DNA from: Nocardia aurantia
GTDB taxonomy: Bacteria; Actinomycetota; Actinomycetes; Mycobacteriales; Mycobacteriaceae
Assembly (NCBI RefSeq): GCF_009604425.1
Contig: NZ_WEGI01000009.1
Span: forward strand, 62,001-126,000
Direction: 5' to 3'
DNA: 64,000 nucleotides
Below are positions 45,295 through 57,220 of the stretch, one piece after another (position 1 is the stretch's first letter; every line of letters starts with the position of its first letter). The position numbers were made by a program, and so were the translations under genes. The notes beneath the pieces were generated by a model. It saw only the letters and a program-made list of their open reading frames with translations, was not told the DNA's origin and did not search any database.

Positions 45295-45665
45295 GTCACC
45301 CCGACGACGAGGCCTGGTTCGACGAGGAGGCGGGACCGCTGGTCCGCCTCTACGCCGTGACCCGCGGCCGGGGCCGGACCTCGCGGGCGGAGCTGAACAT
45401 GCTCACCCGCGTGGTGGATTCCCGGATGCCGGTGCGGGTGCGGCGCACCGAGCCGGAGTATGTGGCGATCGTCGAGCTGTGCCGCACCCCGCAGTCGATC
45501 GCCGAGGTCTCCGCGCAGGTCCGGCTGCCGCTGGCCATGACGAAGGTGCTGGTGGGCGACCTCGTCGAGGACGGCAAGCTGGTGGCACGGGCCCCCGCCG
45601 CGACCGAGGCGGGGGCCGATGTCGTACTGCTGCAAGCGATCCTGAATGGCATCCGGAGCCTGTGA
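45291..45665 (+). CDS. DUF742 protein (CvnC) of an incomplete conservon
   Basis: A 124-residue DUF742 protein: GPLVRLYAVTRGRGRTSRAELNMLT at the start and, later, EVSAQVRLPLAMTKVLVGDLVEDGKL, a winged-helix-like segment. In normal conservons the order is cvnA (kinase), cvnB (roadblock/LC7), cvnC (DUF742), cvnD (GTPase). Here cvnC follows cvnA directly with a 4-bp overlap, and the next gene is on the opposite strand, so cvnB and cvnD are missing. How such a pair signals is unknown. Confidence 0.9.
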   Translation: MSHPDDEAWFDEEAGPLVRLYAVTRGRGRTSRAELNMLTRVVDSRMPVRVRRTEPEYVAIVELCRTPQSIAEVSAQVRLPLAMTKVLVGDLVEDGKLVARAPAATEAGADVVLLQAILNGIRSL

Positions 45666-45672
45666 GGCCGGC

Positions 45673-47637
45673 TCAGCGCAACCGGGCCGCCAGCCGGGCG
45701 GCGTTCATGTAGCCGATGGCCTCGATCGACACCATCGGGTTCACGCCCGGCGCGGTCGGGAAGCAGGAGCCATCGGCGACGACGATATTGGGCACGTCCC
45801 AGGTGGCGCCGTCCGGATCGGTGGCCGACAGGGTCGCCGAGCCGCCCATCCGCGCCGAGCCCATGATGTGCAGGGCGCCCATCGCGCACTGTCCGGGTCC
45901 GTAACCGGCCGCCTTCGCGGCCGTGGCGAATTCGGCGTGCGAGCCGCGCCGGCCCGGTTCGTAGGAGACCCCGGCCTGATGTCCGGAGAAGATCCGCCGC
46001 GCCCCGGCGGCCTCCAGAATGCTTGCCGCACCCTCGATTCCGGTGTGCAGATGCGCGGCGTCGTAATCGGACAGCCGGTACTTCACCACCGGCTCGCCGG
46101 TGCGGTCGACGGTCACCGTACCGTGATCGCGGTCGCGGGTGATGATCCCGACGGCGTTCGAGCGGCCGAACGCGGACATCACCTCGCGGTGCGCGGCAGC
46201 GCCCTGCCAGCTCAGGAAGCCGCTGCCCGCGCCGGGATGGGTGGGTCCGGTCTCGTAGATGACGCCGTAGCCGTTGCCGTCGAGATCCGCGTGCTCGCGG
46301 CAGATCCGGGCCTGCAGCGCCCCCTCCCAGGGGCGGATCTCGTCGTCGAACACGCCGAACACGGCCGCCGCCGGATGCAGCCGCAGGTAGCGGCCGATGT
46401 TCTCGTTGCGCAGCCCGGACCGCCGCAGCAGCGCGGGCGTCTGGATCGCCCCGGCCGCGACCACCACGGCGCGGGCGCGCACCCGGATCTCGGCCCCGTC
46501 CGAGGTGGTCGCCACCACCTCCTCGGCCCGGCCGCCGCGCACCTCGATCCGCCGGACGTTCGCGTCGACCACCAGGCGCGCCCCGGCGACCGCGGCATCG
46601 GCGAGCCAGGTCTTGGTCACCGACTGCTTGGCGCCCAGGCGGCAGCCGAGGCCGCAGCGACCGCATTCGACGCCCGCGTCGCAGGCGTCGGAGACGTTGC
46701 GCGGCAACGGATCCACCGCCCAGCCCAGCGCCTGCGCGCCGCGCTCGAGCACGCCGTCGCGCTCCGACAGCGGCGAGCGGTCGCCGGTGACGGAGATCCG
46801 TTTCGACACGGCCGCGAGCGCGTCGCCGAACTCCGCCGTCGCGAACTGCTCCGCACCGACCCCGGCCCATTCCGCCCGGACATGGTCCGGGGTGGGCAGC
46901 GACGTACTCCAGTTGACGACCGTGCCGCCGCCCAGGCAGCTGCCCGCGACCAGGGCGAGCTGGCCCTCGGCCGTGGCAGCCGGACCGCCCGCATAGAACC
47001 GGGTCAGTGCCTCGAGTTCGCCGGTGCCGAAATCCCGGTCGTCGTAGTAGTTCCCGCGTTCCAGCACGATCACGTCGAGGCCGGCCTCGGCGAGCACCGC
47101 CGCGGCCACGCCACCGCCGGCGCCGGATCCGACCACGACGACATCACAGGTCAGCGCGGTCGGGGCGGTGTAGCGCAGGGGCCGCAGGGCCGGCTCCGGC
47201 GCGCCTTCCAGCGCGCCCGGCGCGCCGGGATAACCCATGGCCGTCCAGAACGGATTGGCGCCGGACGGACCGGGCGTGATGTTGTAGGCGAGGACCGACG
47301 CGCCCTCGAGGGCCTGGAAGATCGCGCGCACCGGTGCCAGGCCGGACGATCCGAGCCGCAGCAGCGCGCGCTCGCGGTCCTGCGGCGACAGCGCCGAGAA
47401 GCGGCGCGGGCCACGGCCGGTCAGCAGGCCGAACATCCGCGAATCCCACAGGTTCAGCAGGGTCATGAGCTGTTTCGTCTCCGCCTCGCGCGGATTGCGG
47501 GCCAGCAGTCGCAGCACGGTGTCCACGGCGCCCAGCTCCGACGCCGACGGCAGCGCCGAGCCGTCGCCGGGGACGAAGGTGTCGCAGATCAGGCTCAGCG
47601 CGGCGCGCTGTTTCGCCGTCGGTTCCATCGGAAACAT
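45673..47637 (-). CDS. GMC-family FAD oxidoreductase (long-chain alcohol oxidase-like)
   Basis: About 654 residues. An N-terminal helical domain of about 150 residues is followed by the FAD-binding Rossmann motif VVVGSGAGGGVAAAVLAEAG, then ERGNYYDDRDF and SCLGGGTVVNWSTSLPTPDHV. A Cys-rich stretch (CDAGVECGRCGLGC) comes next, and the C-terminal catalytic region has HIMGSARMGG and PGVNPMVSIEAIGYMNA. This layout is that of GMC oxidases acting on long-chain alcohols or sterols. The start is 47637 or 47628; GAAGGG lies just upstream. A small palindrome and AT-rich promoter region precede it. Convergent with cvnC, 7 bp apart. Confidence 0.88.
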   Translation of the reverse strand: MFPMEPTAKQRAALSLICDTFVPGDGSALPSASELGAVDTVLRLLARNPREAETKQLMTLLNLWDSRMFGLLTGRGPRRFSALSPQDRERALLRLGSSGLAPVRAIFQALEGASVLAYNITPGPSGANPFWTAMGYPGAPGALEGAPEPALRPLRYTAPTALTCDVVVVGSGAGGGVAAAVLAEAGLDVIVLERGNYYDDRDFGTGELEALTRFYAGGPAATAEGQLALVAGSCLGGGTVVNWSTSLPTPDHVRAEWAGVGAEQFATAEFGDALAAVSKRISVTGDRSPLSERDGVLERGAQALGWAVDPLPRNVSDACDAGVECGRCGLGCRLGAKQSVTKTWLADAAVAGARLVVDANVRRIEVRGGRAEEVVATTSDGAEIRVRARAVVVAAGAIQTPALLRRSGLRNENIGRYLRLHPAAAVFGVFDDEIRPWEGALQARICREHADLDGNGYGVIYETGPTHPGAGSGFLSWQGAAAHREVMSAFGRSNAVGIITRDRDHGTVTVDRTGEPVVKYRLSDYDAAHLHTGIEGAASILEAAGARRIFSGHQAGVSYEPGRRGSHAEFATAAKAAGYGPGQCAMGALHIMGSARMGGSATLSATDPDGATWDVPNIVVADGSCFPTAPGVNPMVSIEAIGYMNAARLAARLR

Positions 47638-47666
47638 CCACCCTTCATAGGATCGGGTGAGTTGTA

Positions 47667-47676
47667 TCACATGTGA
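47667..47676. promoter_or_regulatory. Palindrome in the promoter of the GMC oxidoreductase gene
   Basis: TCACATGTGA is a perfect 10-bp palindrome. On the minus strand it runs into TGTGATACAA, an extended -10-like sequence, about 30 bp before the start codon. Candidate operator and promoter. Confidence 0.45.
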
Positions 47677-47814
47677 CGAATATCTGCTTACTTATGGGTG
47701 GAAGTTCACCTGTAACAGCGGATTCAGGAACCAGAATTCGTGTTTACTTGACCCGCGAGCGTCGGGGTGGCCGACCATGGCGCGGCGGCCGGCCCGACGC
47801 TCGCTCCGGTGTGA

Positions 47815-49689
47815 TCAGTGCAGGTGGACGGTGAGGGTGGCGACCACCGCCGACGTCCGGGTCCGCAGCGCGGCGGCCAGGACTGGGCCGCGTGGATTGT
47901 GCAGCAGCCGCTGCCACCAGTGCGGGGTGTCGATCTGGACCAGCAGCACCGTGACCCGATGACCCTTGCCGGTCTGTTTGCGGACGTAGCCGACCAGGGT
48001 GGCGATCAGGCTGCGATTGGGGGCGGGCAGCACCCGCAGCGGCACGCCCGGATCCCAGCGTTTCCAGCGGGCGCTCAGGCGTTTGGTCGAGGCCGGGTCG
48101 ATCTCGGCCGCGACGGCGTGCACCTCCGCGCCCATGCCCATCGCCGTCTCCAGGGCCCGCGCGGTCATCGAACTGACCGCCACCACCGGCACCACCACCA
48201 GGGTTGCCCGCTCCGGCTCCGGCCGCGGCGGGATGGTGCCCATACCCAATTGCTGTGCCACCCAACGGTAATAGCTTTGGGTGCGGGTGAACAACAGGAT
48301 CAGCGTCGGCACGATGATCAGCAGCAGCCACGCGCCCTCGGTGAACTTCTCCACCAGGAGCACCACTCCGGCCACCGCGGTGAGCACGGCGCCGAATCCG
48401 TTGAGCGCCACCCGCCATCGCCAACCGGGCGACCGCGCCCGCAGCCAGTGCCGCACCAAACCCGTTTGGCTGAGCGTGAATCCGATGAACACCCCGATCG
48501 CGAACACCGGCAGCAGCCGATGCGTATCGGCGCGCACGATCAGCAGCACCACGGCGGCCAGCGCCGCGAGGGCGGCCACGCCGTAGCGGAAAACCGGTCG
48601 CTCCGAACGCATTCCGAACAGGTGCGGCACCCGGTTGTCGTGCGCGAGCAGTGACAGCAGCACCGGCAGTCCGCCGAAACTGGTGTTCGCGGCCAGCACC
48701 AGCACCAGGGTCACGGCGAGATTGGTGAGGTAGAACGCCCAGCCGGTGCCGAACGCGCCGGCCGAGAGTTGCGCCAGCACAGTGACATTGCCGCGCGGCA
48801 CCGTGTGGTGCGACCGGATCAGCACCGCCAGGCCCAGCAGCATGAGTCCGAGCAGCGCGCCGAGCGCGATCTCGGTGTGCTGGGCCCGTTTCACCGCCGG
48901 TGCCCGGAACGCCGGCACCGCGTTCGCGATCGCCTCGACCCCGGTCAGCGACGAGCAGCCGGCCGCGAAAGCCCGGAGCAGCAGGACGATTCCGACGCCG
49001 TCGGTCGGCGAGAACGGCCCGAGGTCGGTGCCGATCACGGCGACCGGCGTACTGTGCGACAGCCCGGCCACGATCACCGCGAGCACCGCCACCACGAAGA
49101 CGATCGTCGGACCCATCAGCACCCGTGCCGATTCCGCGACACCGACCAGGTTGATCGCCGTCAATCCGGCCAGCCCGATCAGCGTCATCGTCGGCAGATG
49201 CCCGGCCAGCGCCGGGAACACACTGGCCAGGCTGGCCGCCCCCGCGGCCAGACTGACCGCGACGGTGAGCACGTAGTCGACGATCAGACTGGCCGCCGCG
49301 AGCAGACTGGCCCGGCTGCCGAGATCCTTCGCCGCCACCGCGTACGCGCCACCGCCGTCCGGGTGCGCCGCGATCACCTGGCTGTACGACATCACCAGCA
49401 CGACCAGCAGCACCACGATCGCGATCGAGACCGGCAGCGTCCAGGACACCGCCGCCGCCCCTGCGGTGACCAGCACCAGCACGATCGACTCGGGGCCGTA
49501 CGCGACGCTGGTCAGCGCGTCCAGCGACAGCGCGGCGAGGCCACCGAACGCGGTCAGCCGGAATTCGTCCCCCCGCTGATGCCGGCGCAGCCGCCGATCG
49601 GCGATGGGCAGGTCCTGCACGTAGTGCGCGATCTTGTCGGCCACCGGCCCATTCAACGCGGCCCGCGACGAATCCCCTGGCACCGACAC
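47815..49689 (-). CDS. APC-superfamily permease, KimA-like (probable potassium or amino acid importer)
   Basis: About 624 residues with the start unsure. A short polar N-terminus (RRLRRHQRGDEF) leads into a helix beginning ALSLDALTSVAYGPESI, the start of the KimA-type permeases. There are about twelve helices in all (up to roughly residue 460), then a cytoplasmic domain of about 150 residues (ATLVVVPVVAVSSMTARALETAMGMGAEVHAVAAEID) like the universal-stress-protein fold of KimA. KimA imports potassium with protons and is shut by c-di-AMP. Substrate here is inferred. Candidate GTG starts are 49689, 49683 and 49644; the frame is open to 49851 but that part looks non-coding. Confidence 0.8.
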   Translation of the reverse strand: MSVPGDSSRAALNGPVADKIAHYVQDLPIADRRLRRHQRGDEFRLTAFGGLAALSLDALTSVAYGPESIVLVLVTAGAAAVSWTLPVSIAIVVLLVVLVMSYSQVIAAHPDGGGAYAVAAKDLGSRASLLAAASLIVDYVLTVAVSLAAGAASLASVFPALAGHLPTMTLIGLAGLTAINLVGVAESARVLMGPTIVFVVAVLAVIVAGLSHSTPVAVIGTDLGPFSPTDGVGIVLLLRAFAAGCSSLTGVEAIANAVPAFRAPAVKRAQHTEIALGALLGLMLLGLAVLIRSHHTVPRGNVTVLAQLSAGAFGTGWAFYLTNLAVTLVLVLAANTSFGGLPVLLSLLAHDNRVPHLFGMRSERPVFRYGVAALAALAAVVLLIVRADTHRLLPVFAIGVFIGFTLSQTGLVRHWLRARSPGWRWRVALNGFGAVLTAVAGVVLLVEKFTEGAWLLLIIVPTLILLFTRTQSYYRWVAQQLGMGTIPPRPEPERATLVVVPVVAVSSMTARALETAMGMGAEVHAVAAEIDPASTKRLSARWKRWDPGVPLRVLPAPNRSLIATLVGYVRKQTGKGHRVTVLLVQIDTPHWWQRLLHNPRGPVLAAALRTRTSAVVATLTVHLH

Positions 49690-49965
49690 ATTCCCGGCCC
49701 CGATCCGGTTGGTGACGGCCGACTGCGGCGTGGTGGCCGACAACGATGCCTGCGTCAGCCGCCTGCGATGGCCGCCTGCGGGTGGCCGCCGCCGACTGCT
49801 TGCGGCAACCGCGTGCGAGAGCCGGGTGCGGTGGCCGCCTGAGCTGGCCACTTGCGCTGGCGGCCGGTTCCGGCGGTCGGTTCCGGGGGTCGATCAGGGG
49901 GCTGATCCGTGGTGACGAACGTGACCGGAGCCTTCACAGCGCCGAAAGGTGCGGACCGTGGCCGG
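49690..49965. other. Intergenic region with short GTGGCCGCC repeats
   Basis: About 275 bp between two minus-strand genes; repeats of the type GTGGCCGCC and GGCGG occur. No gene or riboswitch was recognised. Part may code for the N-terminus of the permease if its start is upstream. Confidence 0.4.
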
Positions 49966-52359
49966 TCAGCGTGTGCCGAGGATGCCTGGTGTCACCGAAT
50001 CGACGATGTCCCAGGCCTGGGCGACCGGGACGTCGCGGACCAGGTAGCGCTTCTTGCCTGCGGCCGTCGCGGCGACGACGGTCGCGAGTCCGGCCCGGCG
50101 CTGGAAGAAGGTTCGGCGGACCGTCCAGCCGATTACGCCGGGCGCCGCCAGACAGTGGCGCTCGCGGTCCAGGCTGCCGTCGCGGGTGATCAGCCAGGTC
50201 GGCCGGGCGCCCGCGCCGGGCAGTACCGCGTGGCCGAGGCCGCGGTAGCGATCCTCGGCCACGGCCGCGGCGACGACCCCGAGGAACACCAGGATGAGCC
50301 AGATCCAATCGGGAATGTGGTTGCCGCCCAGTGATATTCCGAGCGTGATTGCCGCGGCTACCGCCACCGGTGCGAGCGCTCGGACGTAGCGCCGACGGTG
50401 TGCGCGCGATCCGTGCCGCACGAGTTCCGCGGTCACCGGTGCCCAGGCCTCGATCGGAACATATTGTGGTGCAGTCGTATTCGATTCGGGTGCGCCCTGC
50501 CGGATGGTTTCGGACAACAGGTGGGCGAGGGTACGGTCGACCGCGGCGCGGGGCGCCTGGGGCAGAATGCGTTGGCGGGTACGGGTTCCCGTCATCACGG
50601 CCTCCAGTTCCGCCGCACCGGCCAGCCGCAGCAACAGCGGTTCGTTCACCGTCGCGCCGCGCAACCGGGACAGGTCCAGGGTGATCTGGCGGGTGGTGAA
50701 CAGGCCGTGATTGATGTGCAGGCGCTGGCCGTCGTCGATCACCCGCAGACCGAACCACGTCGTCAGATACCGCAGGCTGGCCGCCGCCGCGCTGACCAGC
50801 AGCAGGATCATGACCCCGGTCAGCGCCACCAGCGCGAGAAACAGGCCGCTGTGCCGCCCGAGGCCCTGCACGGTCTGCGAGTGCACCAGCCGGTCGGTGG
50901 CGCCGTACTGCGACGCCAGACCGGCCAGCGGGCCGAAGATCGCCAGCCCGGTCAGCGACAGCGGCGCATACCGAACCCACCCGGCCCGCCAATGCCCGAT
51001 CTCGGCACCGGCCGGTTCGGACTCGCCGAAGTAGCCGCGCGACGCGCCGTCGGACCGGCCGAACCCGGCGCGGCCCGGCCGGCCGGTCTCCAGCTCCGAG
51101 ATCGGCGCCACGAGGGCAGATGCGCCGACGTTCGGATCGTGATTCTGGGCGGCAACCGAATTCGCCGATGCCGCATCGTCCCGGTCGACCCCGTCGGCCG
51201 GAACCCGGATCGCCGCTCCCCGATCGACCGGCTCCGCGCCGATCGCGGACAGGTTCGCTGCGTGTTCGCCACCGCCCGGGGACGACCCGAGCGGGCCGGA
51301 GACGACGTGCGATGTCGTGGGCTCGACGCCGTCCGCGTTCGCGCGTTGCCCGGCGTCGGCGAGTGGGGGCGTCGGTTGCGCGACATCGGTGTGCGATGCC
51401 GTGATCTGGCGTGTGTCGGGGGGCGGTACCGCGTCCGCGAGTTGTCCCGCGTCGGCGAGTGGGGGCGTCGGTTGCGCGACATCGGTGTGCGACGCCGTGA
51501 CCTTGCGTGTGTCGGGGGACTGTGCCGTGTTCGCGCGTTGCCCGGCGTCGGCGAGTGGGGGCGTCGGTTGCGCGACATCGGTGTGCGATGCCGTGACCTG
51601 GCGTGTGTCGGGGGGCGGTGCCGTGGGATTCGGCGCCGGGGCGTGCGTGGCGGCGAGTCCGGTGGCGGCCGGTTGCGACGCGGTCTGTGGCGCGGCGGAT
51701 GTCCGCGGCGAGGGCGGGTTCGACGTACCCGGCGCGAAAGCCAACGGGCCGAGGCTGTTCGCGCCGGCCGGGGTGGGGCGGAGTGTGTCCGAGGGTGCCG
51801 GGCCGGTGAGCGCGATGCCGGGCCCTGCGACCGGTGGCGGGGAGACAGGGTTGCCCTGACCGGGTGGATTCGGAGGTGGTGCGGCCGGATCGGTCCGGGG
51901 GGAGCGGTTCGGCACGGCGTCGCTCAGCAGGGCGGCGCGGAGGGCGGGGACCGCGCGGGCGTCCACGCCGTCGAGGTGGAAGCGCTCCTCGCGGCCGGCC
52001 AGCTGGCCGGTGCCGATGGTCAGGACGGCCAATCCGAGCAGGCGGTGCAGCAGGTCGGCTCGGACGTCGACCGACCGGATCCGGGAGCGGGGGACGGTCA
52101 GCGTCTTGCGCTGGATCAGACCGCGACGCAGTTCGACGGTGTCCGGGCCGAGCCGGTAGGTGGTGGTGAACCAGCGGGTCACCGCCACCGCGACGATGAA
52201 CACCAGGGCTCCGAACCCCCACATCGGATTGTCGTTGCGGGTGCCGATGATCACGGTGGCCAGCAGCACCGGGATGTAGCGGACCACCTCTCGCACCGGA
52301 TGCAGCAGCAACATCCGCGGATCGAGGCGCTCCCAGGGCGCCGGGACCGGCCCGGTCAC
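49966..52359 (-). CDS. PH domain-containing membrane protein (YdbT-like) with a repetitive insertion
   Basis: A 797-residue protein. Residues 1-145 have two helices and a first bacterial PH domain (YRLGPDTVELRRGLIQRKTLTVPRSRIRSVD). A Pro/Ala/Thr-rich insertion of about 300 residues (about 150-450) includes three 32-residue tandem repeats (DTRQVTASHTDVAQPTPPLA is the core). Then come further helices and two more PH-like domains (HINHGLFTTRQITLDLSRLR and, at the end, LITRDGSLDRERHCLAAPGV). YdbT/YdbS-type pairs sit in the membrane; their role is poorly known. The GTG start overlaps the upstream PH gene by 4 bp. Confidence 0.86.
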   Translation of the reverse strand: MTGPVPAPWERLDPRMLLLHPVREVVRYIPVLLATVIIGTRNDNPMWGFGALVFIVAVAVTRWFTTTYRLGPDTVELRRGLIQRKTLTVPRSRIRSVDVRADLLHRLLGLAVLTIGTGQLAGREERFHLDGVDARAVPALRAALLSDAVPNRSPRTDPAAPPPNPPGQGNPVSPPPVAGPGIALTGPAPSDTLRPTPAGANSLGPLAFAPGTSNPPSPRTSAAPQTASQPAATGLAATHAPAPNPTAPPPDTRQVTASHTDVAQPTPPLADAGQRANTAQSPDTRKVTASHTDVAQPTPPLADAGQLADAVPPPDTRQITASHTDVAQPTPPLADAGQRANADGVEPTTSHVVSGPLGSSPGGGEHAANLSAIGAEPVDRGAAIRVPADGVDRDDAASANSVAAQNHDPNVGASALVAPISELETGRPGRAGFGRSDGASRGYFGESEPAGAEIGHWRAGWVRYAPLSLTGLAIFGPLAGLASQYGATDRLVHSQTVQGLGRHSGLFLALVALTGVMILLLVSAAAASLRYLTTWFGLRVIDDGQRLHINHGLFTTRQITLDLSRLRGATVNEPLLLRLAGAAELEAVMTGTRTRQRILPQAPRAAVDRTLAHLLSETIRQGAPESNTTAPQYVPIEAWAPVTAELVRHGSRAHRRRYVRALAPVAVAAAITLGISLGGNHIPDWIWLILVFLGVVAAAVAEDRYRGLGHAVLPGAGARPTWLITRDGSLDRERHCLAAPGVIGWTVRRTFFQRRAGLATVVAATAAGKKRYLVRDVPVAQAWDIVDSVTPGILGTR
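51341..51628 (-). repeat. Three tandem 96-bp repeats inside the YdbT-like gene
   Basis: Units begin at 51341, 51437 and 51533. They are near identical over most of their length and encode 32 residues each, keeping frame. Differences between copies are clustered at the unit junctions. Confidence 0.9.
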
Positions 52360-52871
52360 GTCGCGTCACCGCGATCGGCGGCGGCGCTGGCGGTCAGCCG
52401 GGCCACGGTCTGTTCGGCGACCGGCAGGTCCAGCGCGGTGATCCGGACCGCGCCCGCCGAGGAGGCCGTGGTGACCGTGACCGTCGCGAGACCGAGCAGC
52501 CGTTCGAGCGGCCCGCGGTGGGTGTCGACGGTCTGCACCCGGGTCAGCGGCGCCACCCGGCTCTCCTGCGTGAACCAGCCGGCGCGGACGTACACAGCGG
52601 TGTCGGTGATCTCCCAGCGATGCACGGCGTACCGCCACAGCGGCACCACCACCACACTGAAGGCCGCCGCGAGCGCGCCGACCACCAACACGATCACTTG
52701 GGCGACCCGCCGGTCCTGATCCAGAACGAGCCACACCAGCCCGGCGATCAGCAGTACCGCCCAGCCGAATGCGGGGGCCAGCGCCCAGAGCAGTTTCGCC
52801 CGGGGACTCGGTCGCCGGGCCGGTGCGCCCATGATGCTGACCGGGGGCGGGGGTTCCAGCGGCAGGCCCAT
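52356..52871 (-). CDS. PH domain-containing membrane protein (YdbS-like)
   Basis: A 171-residue protein with two adjacent helices (LLWALAPAFGWAVLLIAGLVWLV and VIVLVVGALAAAFSVVVVP) and one bacterial PH domain (WEITDTAVYVRAGWFTQESRV, then TRVQTVDTHRGPLERLLGLATVTV). It is the small partner of the YdbT-like gene, to which it is coupled by a 4-bp overlap (GTGA). ATG 52871 gives the most compact form; the frame is open to 52964. Divergent from fbiC. Confidence 0.85.
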   Translation of the reverse strand: MGLPLEPPPPVSIMGAPARRPSPRAKLLWALAPAFGWAVLLIAGLVWLVLDQDRRVAQVIVLVVGALAAAFSVVVVPLWRYAVHRWEITDTAVYVRAGWFTQESRVAPLTRVQTVDTHRGPLERLLGLATVTVTTASSAGAVRITALDLPVAEQTVARLTASAAADRGDAT

Positions 52872-52994
52872 ACCGACAATCGTGGCACGCACCCCCGACG
52901 GAAGTCTTGCGCCGGAGCCGGAATAGCCTGCTCGGACACCGGGTTGTGTCTCGGCAACGGACACCAGAGGGAGAAACAGTCGGATGGTTGGCGC

Positions 52995-55595
<2,601 letters not shown>

Positions 55596-55708
55596 TCGGC
55601 GACTACTGTGGACCGCAGACGAGCGATGCCGCGCGTCGGCGATCGACGGCTGTCGTCGGGGTCTCGAGTTGAGCAGGGATGACCGGCGGTAACCTTCAGG
55701 CCTGAGGA

Positions 55709-55714
55709 TAGGGT
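55709..55714 (+). promoter_or_regulatory. Candidate -10 box of the ferredoxin/dapC unit
   Basis: TAGGGT about 50 bp before the ferredoxin start, which has its own ribosome site (AGGAGAG). Confidence 0.3.
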
Positions 55715-55764
55715 TTCGTGCGCGGAACACCCGCGGGCAAGGACCAGACTAGGAGAGAGCGGCA

Positions 55765-56088
55765 GTGCCGTACATCATCGCTGAACCGTGCGTTGACGTG
55801 AAGGACAAGGCGTGCATCGAGGAATGCCCCGTGGACTGCATCTACGAGGGTGGTCGCATGCTGTACATCCATCCGGACGAGTGCGTGGACTGTGGTGCAT
55901 GTGAGCCGGTGTGCCCGGTGGAGGCCATCTTCTACGAGGACGACACTCCGGACCAGTGGAGCGGTTACGTGAACGCCAACGTCGACTTCTTCGACGATCT
56001 GGGTTCTCCGGGCGGCGCGACCAAGGTGGGCAAGGTCGATTTCGATCCGCCGTTCATCGCCGCGCTGCCGCCGATGGCCGGTGAGTAG
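55765..56088 (+). CDS. fdxA: Ferredoxin, 7Fe (FdxA/FdxC type)
   Basis: A 107-residue ferredoxin with two cluster motifs. The first is CVDVKDKACIEECPVDCIYEG, altered so that it holds a 3Fe-4S cluster together with the last Cys of the second motif. The second is CVDCGACEPVCPVEAI for the 4Fe-4S cluster. The acidic C-terminus (residues 60-107) is usual in actinomycetes. It carries electrons to partners such as P450s. GTG 55765 has AGGAGAG upstream. The stop overlaps dapC by 8 bp. Its position matches FdxC (Rv1177). Confidence 0.95.
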   Translation: MPYIIAEPCVDVKDKACIEECPVDCIYEGGRMLYIHPDECVDCGACEPVCPVEAIFYEDDTPDQWSGYVNANVDFFDDLGSPGGATKVGKVDFDPPFIAALPPMAGE

Positions 56089-57211
56089 CGGGTCGCCGAA
56101 TTTGACCACGCGTGGCCGGGTCAGTTCACTGCTGCCCGATTTTCCCTGGGACACCATCGCCGATGCCAAGCGGCGGGCGGAGGCGCATCCCGACGGCATC
56201 GTCGACCTGTCGGTCGGCACACCCGTCGACCCGGTCGATCCGCTGATCCGGGCGGCGCTGGCCTCGGTGTCGGAGGTGCCGGGGTATCCGGCGACCCACG
56301 GCACCCCGGAGTTGCGGGCGGCCGCGGTCGACGCGTCGAAGCGGCGCTACGGGATCACCGGCATCGCGCCCGAGGCGGTGCTGCCGGTGATCGGCACCAA
56401 GGAGCTGATCGCCGGGCTGCCGCGGCTGCTCGGCCTGGGCGGCGGCGATCTGGTGGTGATCCCGGAGGTCGCGTACCCCACCTACGAGGTGGGCGCGCTG
56501 CTGGCCGGCACCCGCGTGCTGCGGGCCGACGGGCTGACCCGGCTGGGGCCGGAGCGGCCCGCACTGATCTTCCTGAACTCCCCGTCCAATCCGACCGGCA
56601 AGGTGCTCGGCGTCCCGCATCTGCGCAAGGTGGTCGAATTCGCCCGGGAGCGTGGGGCGATCGTCGCTTCCGACGAGTGCTATCTGGGCCTGGCCTGGGA
56701 CGAACCGGCCGTGTCGCTGCTCGATCCGGAGGTCTGCGACGGCGACCACACCGGGCTGCTGGTCATCCACTCGCTGTCGAAGACCTCGAATCTGGCCAGC
56801 TACCGCGCCGGATTCGTGGCCGGTGACCCGGCGCTGGTGCGGGAACTGCTGGAGGTGCGCAAGCATTCCGGCATGATCGTCCCGCTTCCGGTGCAGGCCG
56901 CGATGACCGCGGCCCTCGGCGACGACAACCACGAGCAGCAGCAGCGCGAACGCTACCGGCGCCGCCGGGAGACTCTGCGGAATGCCTTGCGGCAGGCCGG
57001 TTTCCGGATCGACGACTCGCATGCCGGGCTGTATCTGTGGTCCACCCGGGGCGAGCACGCCCGGGTCACCCTGGACTGGCTGGCCGAGCGCGGCATCCTC
57101 GCCGCACCCGGCGACTTCTACGGACCTTCCGGTACGCAACACGTGCGGATCGCGCTGACCGCCACCGACGAACGCATCGCGGCGGCGGCGGCGCGATTGA
57201 CCGCGGCCTGA
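56081..57211 (+). CDS. dapC: Succinyldiaminopimelate transaminase (DapC)
   Basis: A 376-residue class I/II aminotransferase. The substrate region is FLNSPSNPTGKVLG, then SDECYLGLAWD, and the PLP lysine is in SLSKTSNLASYRAGF. Position next to the 7Fe ferredoxin is conserved (Rv1178), which favours DapC over other aminotransferases. It makes N-succinyl-LL-2,6-diaminopimelate from the keto acid in lysine and cell-wall synthesis; dapD and dapE lie 5-7 kb away. The GTG start overlaps the ferredoxin stop. Confidence 0.93.
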   Translation: MSSGSPNLTTRGRVSSLLPDFPWDTIADAKRRAEAHPDGIVDLSVGTPVDPVDPLIRAALASVSEVPGYPATHGTPELRAAAVDASKRRYGITGIAPEAVLPVIGTKELIAGLPRLLGLGGGDLVVIPEVAYPTYEVGALLAGTRVLRADGLTRLGPERPALIFLNSPSNPTGKVLGVPHLRKVVEFARERGAIVASDECYLGLAWDEPAVSLLDPEVCDGDHTGLLVIHSLSKTSNLASYRAGFVAGDPALVRELLEVRKHSGMIVPLPVQAAMTAALGDDNHEQQQRERYRRRRETLRNALRQAGFRIDDSHAGLYLWSTRGEHARVTLDWLAERGILAAPGDFYGPSGTQHVRIALTATDERIAAAAARLTAA

Positions 57212-57220
57212 GCCGGCCGA

